Source of the DNA: Flavobacteriales bacterium
Lineage (GTDB): Bacteria; Bacteroidota; Bacteroidia; Flavobacteriales_F; PHOS-HE28
DNA length: 64,000 nt
Direction: 5' to 3'
NCBI GenBank assembly: GCA_016703105.1
Contig: JADJCS010000004.1
Coordinates: 248,001 to 312,000, forward strand
Each line of letters opens with the position of its first letter. Position 1 is the stretch's first letter. Shown here in pieces: positions 31,424 through 39,188 of the stretch. Both the position numbers and the translations under genes were made by a program. Below the pieces are notes generated by a model. It did not search any database and had not been told where the DNA came from. It was given only the letters and a program-made list of their open reading frames with translations.

Positions 31424-31834
31424 ATGCTCAAACACGGTCTCTTCCTTCTTCTCTCGCTCGGTTCAAGTTGTGGTCAGGCACAACCCGCCGTCGCGCCCGT
31501 GGAATGCACCGTGGCCCAATTCGCGACGAACCTCAAGGAGAAGCCCGGTCAACTGGTGGACGTGCGCACACCGGCGGAACAGGAGGAGGGCATCATCGCA
31601 GGCGCCACCATGATCGACTTCAACGCGGGCGGTTTCAAGGAAGCGGCAGCGCAACAGCTCGACAAGAGCAAGCCGGTGTATGTCTACTGTGCCGCAGGCG
31701 GGCGTAGCGCACGGGCGAGCAAGCAGCTCGTGGAACTTGGCTTCACGCAGGTGTACGACCTGGTGGGCGGCATGGAGGCCTGGCGCGAGGCCGATCAGCC
31801 CGTGGTGCTGCCGTCGAGCACGCCGAAGCGATAG
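31424..31834 (+). CDS. rhodanese-like domain protein, periplasmic lipoprotein candidate
   Basis: Encodes 136 residues. The N-terminus is hydrophobic and ends in LGSSC (Cys16), a possible lipobox, so the protein may be a periplasmic lipoprotein. One rhodanese domain covers about 28-128: VDVRTPAE, then the active-site loop CAAGGRSARA with catalytic Cys89, then GFTQVYDLVGGMEAWR. Single-domain rhodaneses carry sulfane sulfur; the partner is unknown. Its 3' end overlaps the convergent polysaccharide deacetylase gene by 40 bp. Confidence 0.88.
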   Translation: MLKHGLFLLLSLGSSCGQAQPAVAPVECTVAQFATNLKEKPGQLVDVRTPAEQEEGIIAGATMIDFNAGGFKEAAAQQLDKSKPVYVYCAAGGRSARASKQLVELGFTQVYDLVGGMEAWREADQPVVLPSSTPKR

Positions 31835-32421
31835 CCTTCATTCTGCCAATGCTCCAAGGCGAGGGGCAATGCATACTTCATGCGCATAGCCGCCTTGGCA
31901 GTATCGTGGAACACCACGATGGAGCCCGGTTTCGCATGGTCCACCGCGTTCGCCAAACAGCGTTCGCCGGTGATCTTGGTATCGAAATCGCCGGTGAGCA
32001 CGTCCCACATCACGATCTTGAACCGGTCCTTCAGCGCGGCGATCTGTTCGCGTGAAATGCGGCCGTAGGGCGGACGGAACAGGGGCGTGGCGGTCTGCAA
32101 TTGGCAGAGCAGTACGCTTCGCAAATAGGTGAACGTGGGCGTCTTCCAGCCGTTGCAATGGTCCCAGGTGTGGTTGCCGATGCCATGCCCCTCGTCCTTG
32201 ATCCTACGGAACAGCGTGGCATACCGCGCTGTTTGTGCACCCAAACAGAAGAACGTGGCCTTCGCACCGAATTGCTGGAGCGTGTCCAGCACCCAGGGCG
32301 TCACGTTCGGATCGGGGCCATCGTCGAAGGTGAGATAGATCTCCTTCGCCGTGGTGTCCACGCTCCACATAAGCTCCCGGTAGAACGGCTTCAGCAGTTC
32401 CGGGGTGCGGGGTAGGTACAT
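31795..32421 (-). CDS. polysaccharide deacetylase family protein
   Basis: Encodes 208 residues, a nearly bare NodB-homology (carbohydrate esterase 4) domain. All motifs are visible: TFDDGPDP (D33, D34), GNHTWDH (H84 and H88 for metal), RPPYGR, WDVLTGDFD and IVVFHD. No signal peptide was recognised. Such enzymes remove N-acetyl groups from peptidoglycan or exopolysaccharide. It starts 4 bp after the stop of the DUF2723 gene, which suggests a shared role in surface glycans. Confidence 0.88.
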   Translation of the reverse strand: MYLPRTPELLKPFYRELMWSVDTTAKEIYLTFDDGPDPNVTPWVLDTLQQFGAKATFFCLGAQTARYATLFRRIKDEGHGIGNHTWDHCNGWKTPTFTYLRSVLLCQLQTATPLFRPPYGRISREQIAALKDRFKIVMWDVLTGDFDTKITGERCLANAVDHAKPGSIVVFHDTAKAAMRMKYALPLALEHWQNEGYRFGVLDGSTTG

Positions 32422-32425
32422 CCGG

Positions 32426-35400
32426 TCAGAACCTGCCCTTCGTGGTGCGGCGGCCTTTGGGGGTCGCGCCTTCCAGCTCCATCATCTTGGCCTCGTAGGC
32501 TTGCGCGGCGGCGTCCATGCGGTCCTTCAGGCTGTCGGCGAACTCCTTCTGCCCATAGAGTGCGCGTGCGGTGGTGACCAGGCGGTCCATCACCGCGTGG
32601 GCGATGGCCATGTCGTTGCTGATCTTGTCCGCGAACTTCGGCTCCAGGCTCACATACCAGGCCAGGTTCTCCTCCATCACGGTGAACAGGCGCTCGGCGA
32701 ACTGGTTGGCCTTGGCGGTGTCGCCCGCTTTGTAGTACGATTCGATCACCGGCAGCATGATGCGGTCGAAGGGCACGTTGCGCTCGGGCATTTTTTCCAT
32801 GGTGAGGTCGAGCACCGCCCGGGCGTCGTCCTTGCGGCCTTCCTCGGTGAGCGCGTCCGCGAGGCTGCTCAGCTGGAGGCGCAGGTTCGTGGTCATCCGC
32901 AGTATGTTCTCGTCCAGGTAGATGTCCCCTTCGGACTCCATATTGCCCCACCGGAACTTGTTCATCACGTTGTCGAACATTACGTCGGTGCCAACGCGGC
33001 CGTAGAGGTTCGGGTTCTCGTTCTTTGTGTAGATGGGCACCAGGCGGTACGTGAGGCCTTCCAACTGGAAGTAGTTCTGCAGGTTCAGGTAGCTGTCCGG
33101 TCCGGTGGTCACCGCGAAATAGATGGGGCGGTCCCAGTTGAAGTTGGCCAGCAGGTCGAGCACCATCAATTGGTTCTTGAGCAGGATCTGCTTGCGCACT
33201 TCCCAATCCACGTTGTCCACGATCAACGCGGTGTCCTGCAGTGCCACGGTGCCGTTCTCCACCACATGCGCGCTGTCCACGGGGATGCGGAATTTGTTGG
33301 TGGGGAAGTAGGCGTCCTTGGTATTGCGCTGGAAGAGCGGCTGCATGTTCCGGTCGTTGGCCACGAAGTTCATGGCCTGCTTCACATCCACGTACACACC
33401 CTTCTCGTTCTGCGAGGGGATCAAGGCCACGATGTCGCGCGTGCCCTGGCGGTACTTCTCCTGCGCCAGGCCGAAGGGCAGGGGCTCGCTGTCGTAGGCT
33501 TTGCGGCGCATCTGGTCCGCGTACCAATCCGTGTTCAGCAGGCTGAGGTTCACGATGCGGATATCGGTGCGGATGCCCTCCACCTCCTGGGCGTACCACA
33601 GCGGGAAGGTGTCGTTGTCGCCGTTGGTGAAGAGGATCGCGTTCGGTGCGCAACTGTTCAAGTAATCGCTGGCCAGATCGCGGGCAGGCATGCGCGTGCT
33701 GCGGTCGTGGTCATCCCATTCCGCGCGCACCATTTGCAAAGGCACGAGCAGGCAGAGCAGAGAAGCCAGTGCGGCAGGGACCGTATCCCCTTTCACCACC
33801 TTGCCCAGCACATGGAAAAGGCCGAGCCCCGCGCCGCTCAGCACCGTGAGGTAGAAGATCGAATAGCTCACCGCGTGGTCATCATCCGCCACGGATTCCA
33901 CCAGATACTTCAGCACACCCAGACCCGCAGCCGCGCCGATGGAGATGAGGATCTCGCGTTGGGTGATCGATCGCGCGGCCTCGAACAGGGCATAGACCCC
34001 GAGCCCTATCCATATCGCGAAAGCATAGAAGCTGCCTACGTAGGCATAGTCGCGTTCACGCGGCTGATAGGGTGTCTGGTTCAGGTAGATCACGATCGCC
34101 GCCCCGGTGAAGAAGAAGAGCAGCATCACCACAGTCCAGTCGCGCAGGTTGCGCATCAGTTGATAGATCAAGCCGATGGCGCCCAGGAGCAGCGGCAGCA
34201 GGTAGAGCTTGTTGAAACCCTTGTTCGCCGTCATGCTCGGCGGAAGCGTTTCTTGGTTACCCAGGCGTTGTGAATCGATCGCTGGGATGCCGGTGAGCCA
34301 GTTGCCCTCGATGATGTTGCCGTGGCCCTGGATGTCGTTCTGCCGCCCGGCGAAATTCCAGAGGAAGTAACGCCAGTACATCCAGTTCACCTGGTAGTCC
34401 ACGAAGAAGCGCAGGTTCTCCCCGAACGTCGGTTTGTAGATGATGGTGGGTTTACCCTCCCGATCGGTGGTGCGGATGGGCGTGCCCTTGAAATTGCTCC
34501 AGGACTTGTACTGCTCCACATGGCTGGCCTGCGAACTGTACATGCGCGGGAACACCATGGTGAATTCCGGCTCATAGATCGGTTCCGAGCCCTTGCGCGG
34601 ATCGGTCATGATGTACGCATGGTCCACCTCGCCGCCTGGGTTGGCATCGGCCCAGTGCTGGGCGGTCCAGCGGTCGTAGAACTGCCCGGCCGTCTTTCCG
34701 TCCTTCTTCGCCAGCCAGGTGGCGGTATACACCGGCGTTCCATCGCCGCGCTCGCTGCTCAGCTCGCTATCCCAGAACTGGCCCATCAGCAGGGGGCGGT
34801 CGCCGTACTGCTCGCGGTTCAGGTAGCTCACCAGGTTGAACACGTTCTCCGGGTTGTTCTCGTCGATCGGCGGATTGGCCGTGCTGCGGATCACGATCAT
34901 CGCATAGGTGCTGTACCCCAGGATGATCACCGTGACGCCCAGGATGATGGTGTTGAGCACCACGCGGCCGCTGCGCTGGCTCCACATCAAACCCCAGACT
35001 ATGAGGGCGATCAGCAGGGCACCGTATACGAAGTTGCCCGTGTTGAAGGGCAGGCCGAAGTCGTTCACGAAGAGCAGCTCGAAGGTGCCCGCCACCTTCA
35101 CGATGCCCGGGATGATGATCGCCTGGATGGTACCCAGGATCAAGGCGCCGATCACCAGGGTATAGATCACGCCCTTGGTGGTGGTCGTGTACTTCTTGAA
35201 GTAGTACACCAGCGCGATGGCCGGTATGCACAGCAGCCCCAGGAGCTGTACTCCGATGCTCAGGCCGATCAGGTAGCAGATCAAAATGAGCCAGCGCGTG
35301 TTGTGCGGCTGGTCCGCCTCGCTCTCCCACTTCAGAATGGCCCAGAACACCAGGGCGGTGAAGAGGGACGACATGGAGTACACCTCGGCCTCCACCGCGC

Positions 35401-35815
35401 TGAACCAGAAGCTATCGCTCCATGTATAGGCCAGTGCCCCCACCACGCCACTACCGATCACGGCGATCAGCTTGCCGGTGGTGAGCTCCTCATCGCCCTT
35501 GCGCACAGCCAGTTTCAGTGCCAGGTGGGTGATGCTCCAGAACAGGAAGAGGATGCTGAAGGAACTGCACAGCGCGCTCAGCACGTTCATGGACACCGGC
35601 ACGTTCTCCGGCGATACGAAAGCGCTGAACACCCGGGCGATCATCATAAAGAGGGGCGCACCGGGCGGGTGGCCCACTTCCAACTTGTTGGCCGTGGCGA
35701 TGAACTCCCCGCAATCCCAGAAGCTGGCCGTGGGCTCGATGGTGGCGATATAGGTATAGGTGGCCACCAGGAACACGAGCCATCCGGTGACGATGTTCAG
35801 CTTCTTGAAGTCCAT
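32426..35815 (-). CDS. DUF2723 (GT117-type) multi-pass membrane glycosyltransferase
   Basis: Encodes 1129 residues. The start MDFKKLNIVTGWLVFLVATYTYIATIEPTASFWDCGEFIATANKLEVGHPPGAPLF is the hallmark of DUF2723, where acidic residues sit in the first extracytoplasmic loop as in protein O-mannosyltransferases. Around ten or more hydrophobic helices occupy residues 1-690, and a soluble C-terminal region of about 400 residues follows. Family members are classed as lipid-sugar-dependent glycosyltransferases, possibly modifying secreted proteins or lipids. It forms a unit with the deacetylase gene. A possible -7 box (TATTTTCG, 35880-35873) and an inverted repeat CCGTTCCG/CGGAACGG (35842-35869) precede it. 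Confidence 0.88.
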   Translation of the reverse strand: MDFKKLNIVTGWLVFLVATYTYIATIEPTASFWDCGEFIATANKLEVGHPPGAPLFMMIARVFSAFVSPENVPVSMNVLSALCSSFSILFLFWSITHLALKLAVRKGDEELTTGKLIAVIGSGVVGALAYTWSDSFWFSAVEAEVYSMSSLFTALVFWAILKWESEADQPHNTRWLILICYLIGLSIGVQLLGLLCIPAIALVYYFKKYTTTTKGVIYTLVIGALILGTIQAIIIPGIVKVAGTFELLFVNDFGLPFNTGNFVYGALLIALIVWGLMWSQRSGRVVLNTIILGVTVIILGYSTYAMIVIRSTANPPIDENNPENVFNLVSYLNREQYGDRPLLMGQFWDSELSSERGDGTPVYTATWLAKKDGKTAGQFYDRWTAQHWADANPGGEVDHAYIMTDPRKGSEPIYEPEFTMVFPRMYSSQASHVEQYKSWSNFKGTPIRTTDREGKPTIIYKPTFGENLRFFVDYQVNWMYWRYFLWNFAGRQNDIQGHGNIIEGNWLTGIPAIDSQRLGNQETLPPSMTANKGFNKLYLLPLLLGAIGLIYQLMRNLRDWTVVMLLFFFTGAAIVIYLNQTPYQPRERDYAYVGSFYAFAIWIGLGVYALFEAARSITQREILISIGAAAGLGVLKYLVESVADDDHAVSYSIFYLTVLSGAGLGLFHVLGKVVKGDTVPAALASLLCLLVPLQMVRAEWDDHDRSTRMPARDLASDYLNSCAPNAILFTNGDNDTFPLWYAQEVEGIRTDIRIVNLSLLNTDWYADQMRRKAYDSEPLPFGLAQEKYRQGTRDIVALIPSQNEKGVYVDVKQAMNFVANDRNMQPLFQRNTKDAYFPTNKFRIPVDSAHVVENGTVALQDTALIVDNVDWEVRKQILLKNQLMVLDLLANFNWDRPIYFAVTTGPDSYLNLQNYFQLEGLTYRLVPIYTKNENPNLYGRVGTDVMFDNVMNKFRWGNMESEGDIYLDENILRMTTNLRLQLSSLADALTEEGRKDDARAVLDLTMEKMPERNVPFDRIMLPVIESYYKAGDTAKANQFAERLFTVMEENLAWYVSLEPKFADKISNDMAIAHAVMDRLVTTARALYGQKEFADSLKDRMDAAAQAYEAKMMELEGATPKGRRTTKGRF

Positions 35816-35911
35816 GCGGGAGAGGAGGGGTCCGGTAAGGTCCGTTCCGGCCAGCCTTCGGCGGAACGGTGGCGAAAATACCGGAATTCCCGGCCCGACC
35901 TTGATGCGGCG

Positions 35912-35942
35912 TTGGGGGGAATGGGCAGAGGCATTACTTTCG
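35912..35942 (+). promoter_or_regulatory. promoter of tRNA-Gln
   Basis: TTG at 35912-35914, 20-nt spacer, TACTTTCG at 35935-35942, ending 27 nt before the tRNA. This is the best -33/-7 pair in the window for a gene with an unambiguous 5' end. Confidence 0.6.
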
Positions 35943-35969
35943 CGCCCTGTTCACGGCCACCTGGCCGGT

Positions 35970-36044
35970 ATTGACCGATGGTGTAACTGGCAACACGTCT
36001 GATTTTGGTTCAGAAGAGTCCAGGTTCGAGCCCTGGTCGGTCAA
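35970..36044 (+). tRNA. tRNA-Gln(TTG)
   Basis: A 75-nt cloverleaf: acceptor TGACCGA/TCGGTCA with discriminator A, anticodon stem TCTGA/TCAGA with loop TTTTGGT giving anticodon TTG (reads CAA), and T-arm CCAGG-TTCGAGC-CCTGG. CCA is not encoded. A perfect terminator follows 6 bp later. Confidence 0.95.
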
Positions 36045-36193
36045 CAATAGAGCCCCCGACATGTCGGGGGCTTTTTGTTGACCGACTGACAAGTGCGGAG
36101 CACTTGTGGCGCTGACAAGCGCCGGGCGAGAAGTTTACCCCGCACAGCCTGCGCGGTAGGCTTGCGCGATGCGGGGAGCCCTGGTCGGTCAAC
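36028..36193 (+). repeat. direct repeat of the tRNA-Gln 3' end
   Basis: The 18-nt sequence gagccctggtcggtcaac occurs at 36028-36045 (the tRNA 3' end) and again at 36176-36193. The 130 bp between contain the terminator and several hairpins: ACAAGTGC/GCACTTGT (36089-36107), GGCGC/GCGCC (36108-36123), and CCCCGCA/TGCGGGG (36138-36076 arm ends at 36144 and 36170-36176) enclosing AGCCT/AGGCT. It may be a scar of an integration at the tRNA or a partial tRNA copy. Confidence 0.7.
36051..36076 (+). terminator. rho-independent terminator of tRNA-Gln
   Basis: A 22-bp perfect palindrome (AGCCCCCGACA and its complement) followed by TTTTT. Confidence 0.9.
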
Positions 36194-36440
36194 GAGGTAA
36201 CAAGGATCCAGCGCGAACGGGATCCTTCAGTTTAGGGTGTCCCCGCAGGGTCACCGTCCCGTTGCTCCGATAGAAGGCGGGCCAGAGGCCCTAGTGATCA
36301 TGACACTCGGCAAACAGCCGAGCGTCAACTCGGGAGTGACCCCGCGGGGACGTTAATCTCAAAGTCCCCGCAGGGTCACCGTCTTCGGGACCCTGCGGTC
36401 CCCATACTGACGCGAGCCTCCTTCGTTCGTGCCCTCCCCC
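36194..36440. repeat. non-coding hairpin- and repeat-rich stretch
   Basis: No gene is seen between the tRNA and 36496. A hairpin AAGGATCC/GGATCCTT lies at 36202-36227. The 19-mer tccccgcagggtcaccgtc is present at 36240-36258 and 36365-36383; an inverted variant (gtgaccccgcggggac) lies between them at 36336-36351. A further hairpin CTCGGC/GCCGAG is at 36306-36322. The pattern could be a REP-like element or a structured RNA; no known RNA family was recognised. Confidence 0.6.
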
Positions 36441-36446
36441 AACGCA

Positions 36447-36473
36447 AAAACCCCGGCCTGCCGCCGGGGTTTT
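36447..36473 (-). terminator. rho-independent terminator
   Basis: Stem AAAACCCCGGC and GCCGGGGTTTT around loop CTGCC, just downstream of the minus-strand FN3 fragment. The GC core is the same as in the terminator at 38112-38144. Confidence 0.8.
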
Positions 36474-36496
36474 GCATGATCGAAGAACGCGATCGC

Positions 36497-36845
36497 CTAT
36501 TCGGCTGCGCGAGCGATGAGCGGCTTGCTCAGGCTGCTTTCACCGGCGGCGCCAGTGGCGGTTACGGCGAACCAGTAGTCCTCCCCGGACTCCAGTCCAT
36601 CCACATTGAATTTCGCCTTCGTGGTAACACCTGTCGGCACCCAATTGAAGGGGCTGTTGCTGGTGCTCTTGTAGACATTGTACGAACGGTCCCCGTACCT
36701 CGCCTCCCACGCCAGCGCAACGCTGCCGGTGGTGGTGGTATAGCGGGCCTTAAGCTCCCGCAGTGAACTGCGCGAGCAGGGTGGCCCTGGCTGATCACCT
36801 CGTTGTAGTTGGTCATGAGGGTGGTGGTGTTCGCCCACTGTAAGG
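36497..36845 (-). pseudogene. fibronectin type III fragment joined to a relic lipoprotein-gene tail
   Basis: Residues encoded by 36754-36497 are one C-terminal FN3-like domain (SVALAWEARYGDRSYNVYKS, VTTKAKFNVDGLESGEDYWFAVTATGAAGESSLSKPL), as in roughly 200-residue Bacteroidota FN3 proteins, but the N-terminal half is missing. The DNA upstream (36845-36760) instead matches the 3' end of the lipoprotein gene at 38170: NYNEVIS followed in another frame by LLAQFTAGA and a stop, against NHNEVISYQATTLAQFNADCMAL. The frame stays open across the junction, but the product would be an artificial fusion. Probably a recombination remnant. Confidence 0.65.
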
Positions 36846-36928
36846 GATGGATCGTTGACGGAAGACATGGCCTGGGTGTCGGCCAGGGGTGAAGTGGACC
36901 CACCTTCGCGGCAAATAACCGAACGAAC

Positions 36929-37942
36929 ATGATGCGACCATACACCTACGTCTTCGCACTACTGGCCCCCGTGGCCTCTTGGGCACAGCCCAACTTGGGC
37001 GCCGGTTCCGTGAACCCGGTGCCCGGTGATCAGCTGGAGTACTCCTATGGGGACTTTGCCCAGCCGGGTGCGGGCGGCGCCAACGTCACTTGGGACCAAA
37101 CCGGGCTCAGCACAAGCAACCCGAACACCTTCAACTATGTGACCGTGGCGAGCACGAGCGTGGCGGCCAGTTTTCCTCAGGCCACTGTGGCGCAGGACGA
37201 GGGCAGCGGCGACTACCTCTTTTACCGCGCCACGGCGGACGGTTACTCGGACGATGGTTTCCACCTGACCACCTCCGGCTACACCGGCACCTGTAGCGAC
37301 CCAAGCTTGCTGGTGGCCTATCCATTGACGTACGGCGGCACCTTCACGGACCAGAGCACGTGCTCCGTTACGGACGGCAATACGACCTGGGCACGCACCA
37401 CGGATGTGAGCGGCATAGCGGACGGCTGGGGCGATCTGCAATTGTCATGGGGTACGGTGAGCAACGTGTTGCGTGTACGCAACCAGCGCACCATGGTGGA
37501 CAACCAATTCTCCCCGGCCACCACCACCACCTTCGATGACTACTTCTACTACCGTCCGGGCGTTCACGGCCCGGTGCTGGTGCTGGAGCGCATCACAATT
37601 GATTTTGGCGGGTTCATTCTCAGCGATTCAAGCAGCTCGGTGATCGGTGCTGGTGCGATAGGTGTGGAGGAATTGTTACGGCATGACATCGGTATGGAGC
37701 TATGGCCCAACCCCGCTACCGATCGTGTGGAGGTGACCTCCGGCCTTGCCGGTGGCCAGGCGGTGGTCATTGATGTGCTGGACCTGCACGGGCAGGTGGT
37801 GCGGAACCATGCGCGCAACACCCGTGCGACGGGCCTGCAGCGCGAGGTGATCGATATCGCCGGACTCACTGCTGGTGTTTACCTGGTGCGCATCACGGAC
37901 GGTACCGGTGCGCTCGGCATGCGGCGTCTGGTGAAGCACTAG
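36929..37942 (+). CDS. secreted protein with T9SS type A sorting domain
   Basis: Encodes 337 residues: signal peptide MMRPYTYVFALLAPVASWAQ, an unassigned beta-rich domain (about 20-245) rich in Ser, Thr, Gly and Asp, and a C-terminal type A sorting domain (about 258-337: MELWPNPATDRVEVTS, IDVLDLHGQVV, GLTAGVYLVRITDG, RRLVKH). T9SS should export it across the outer membrane. The function of the N-terminal domain was not recognised. It is monocistronic; a weak -7-like CACCTTCG ends 20 nt before the ATG. Confidence 0.85.
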   Translation: MMRPYTYVFALLAPVASWAQPNLGAGSVNPVPGDQLEYSYGDFAQPGAGGANVTWDQTGLSTSNPNTFNYVTVASTSVAASFPQATVAQDEGSGDYLFYRATADGYSDDGFHLTTSGYTGTCSDPSLLVAYPLTYGGTFTDQSTCSVTDGNTTWARTTDVSGIADGWGDLQLSWGTVSNVLRVRNQRTMVDNQFSPATTTTFDDYFYYRPGVHGPVLVLERITIDFGGFILSDSSSSVIGAGAIGVEELLRHDIGMELWPNPATDRVEVTSGLAGGQAVVIDVLDLHGQVVRNHARNTRATGLQREVIDIAGLTAGVYLVRITDGTGALGMRRLVKH

Positions 37943-38111
37943 CATTGCCCCATGTCCCCGTCTCTCCCGCGTTCGCAAGGATCCGGCTCGGCGGTCCGAA
38001 GTGATCTCATTGGATCCGTGCGGACGTTCAACCACCCACACTAAAGATCGCTTGACAGCGCCTCGGGCTTCACCCTCAGCGTTGATCCTCGCGATGACGT
38101 GAGGGATAAAC

Positions 38112-38144
38112 GCAAGAACCCCGGCCTGCCGCCGGGGTTCTTGC
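38112..38144 (-). terminator. rho-independent terminator of the 38.2 kb lipoprotein gene
   Basis: A perfect 14-bp stem (GCAAGAACCCCGGC) around loop CTGCC, 25 bp past the lipoprotein stop. The core is shared with the terminator at 36447-36473. The rest of the 37943-38169 gap shows no gene. Confidence 0.85.
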
Positions 38145-38169
38145 TCATTGGAGCGCGCTTTAGAGATGC

Positions 38170-39096
38170 TTACAACGCCATGCAATCCGCATTGAACTGC
38201 GCGAGCGTGGTGGCCTGGTAGCTGATCACCTCGTTGTGGTTGGCCACGAGCGTGGTGGGCGTGAAGGAGGAATAGTAAACGCCATTGATCAGTGCCAGCG
38301 AGACGATGATCACGTTCTCGCCGATGGGCGCCGAGTAGTTCGGGCCGGTGGCGAAGGTGGAGGCGTTCGCGTCGTATTGGGGTGCGTTCGTCAACGAGTT
38401 GATGCTGGGGAACACCGTCCATACGAATGTGTTCTGGTCGTTGTGGTTCGTCGGTACGGTGACGGTGATCGTCGTGAGCGGCACGCCCCAGTTCATGAAG
38501 TAGTCGCAATTGATCCAGCCGAGCGAATCGTTGGGGAAGGTGTAGCCCATGCTATCCGCGTTCAACTGTCCTTGCGCGAACGGGTCCCAGAGGATGGTGC
38601 CATCGGCATCCACGGTGCCGCTGAACAGTTCCATTTGCGGATCGGGGTTATTGGCCGGTACGAGCACGAAGGAGCCGCCGGGCACCAGCTTCAATGGCTG
38701 GCCGTTCTGCGAGGCGGTGAGGCGGAACTGCCCGCCGCTGGTGAGCGGTTTCAATACGCCGTTGTCATAGCCCACGGTCTGCTTGTTGATCAGGAGCATC
38801 TTGCCCACGGTCAAAGCCTCCACCAACTTCACGGTTACCTGGCCGCTCACCGCGCCACCACCCTGGGTGCGGAAGGCGTTCGCGATGAAGGTGACCTGCG
38901 TGCCATCGCTACCGGTGATGGTGCCGCCCGCGAGCGCGTCCACGAAGAAGCTCTGCTCGGCCGCCGCCAGGTTGTTGGTGAACACGGTGTGCAATGCGTT
39001 CTGGGGCCCGTTGCCACCGGAGCCTTTGTGGCACCCGGTGATAACGGCCGAGGCGAGGAGGATGGAACCGCCGATAAGGACGAGGGATCTGCGCAT
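38170..39096 (-). CDS. hypothetical lipoprotein
   Basis: Encodes 308 residues. Start at 39096 (MRRSLVLIGGSILLASAVITGC) gives a clean lipoprotein signal with lipobox VITGC; an upstream extension has no signal-like features. The mature part contains ITGSDGTQVTFIANAFRTQGGGAVSGQVTVKLVEALTVGKMLLINKQT, a pattern found in Bacteroidota surface lipoproteins where a beta-sandwich carries a carboxypeptidase-regulatory-like fold. The rest is unassigned. A relic of a paralogous 3' end is present at 36.8 kb. Confidence 0.75.
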   Translation of the reverse strand: MRRSLVLIGGSILLASAVITGCHKGSGGNGPQNALHTVFTNNLAAAEQSFFVDALAGGTITGSDGTQVTFIANAFRTQGGGAVSGQVTVKLVEALTVGKMLLINKQTVGYDNGVLKPLTSGGQFRLTASQNGQPLKLVPGGSFVLVPANNPDPQMELFSGTVDADGTILWDPFAQGQLNADSMGYTFPNDSLGWINCDYFMNWGVPLTTITVTVPTNHNDQNTFVWTVFPSINSLTNAPQYDANASTFATGPNYSAPIGENVIIVSLALINGVYYSSFTPTTLVANHNEVISYQATTLAQFNADCMAL

Positions 39097-39188
39097 GGGT
39101 TCTGTTTGTGGCGTGTGGACGTCGGTGAAAGTACCTAACGTTGCTTCAGTGCCTTTGCGCCAGGCGCACACGCAAGCAACGCGCTACC

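Noticed and set aside
32405..35974. Two very long plus-strand frames (622 and 550 codons)
   Set aside because: Both are antisense shadows of the DUF2723 gene, made possible by high GC; His/Val/Arg-rich composition is artificial.
36028..36193. Prophage or integrative element at tRNA-Gln
   Set aside because: Only 130 bp lie between the two copies and there is no integrase; at most a scar.
38096..39171. An upstream start at 39171 for the lipoprotein gene
   Set aside because: It would place 25 charged residues before a perfect lipoprotein signal.
39141..39188. An upstream start for the secreted protein at 39.2 kb
   Set aside because: The extra 16 residues (CARRTRKQRAT) would break the signal peptide and overlap the region of the divergent lipoprotein promoter.
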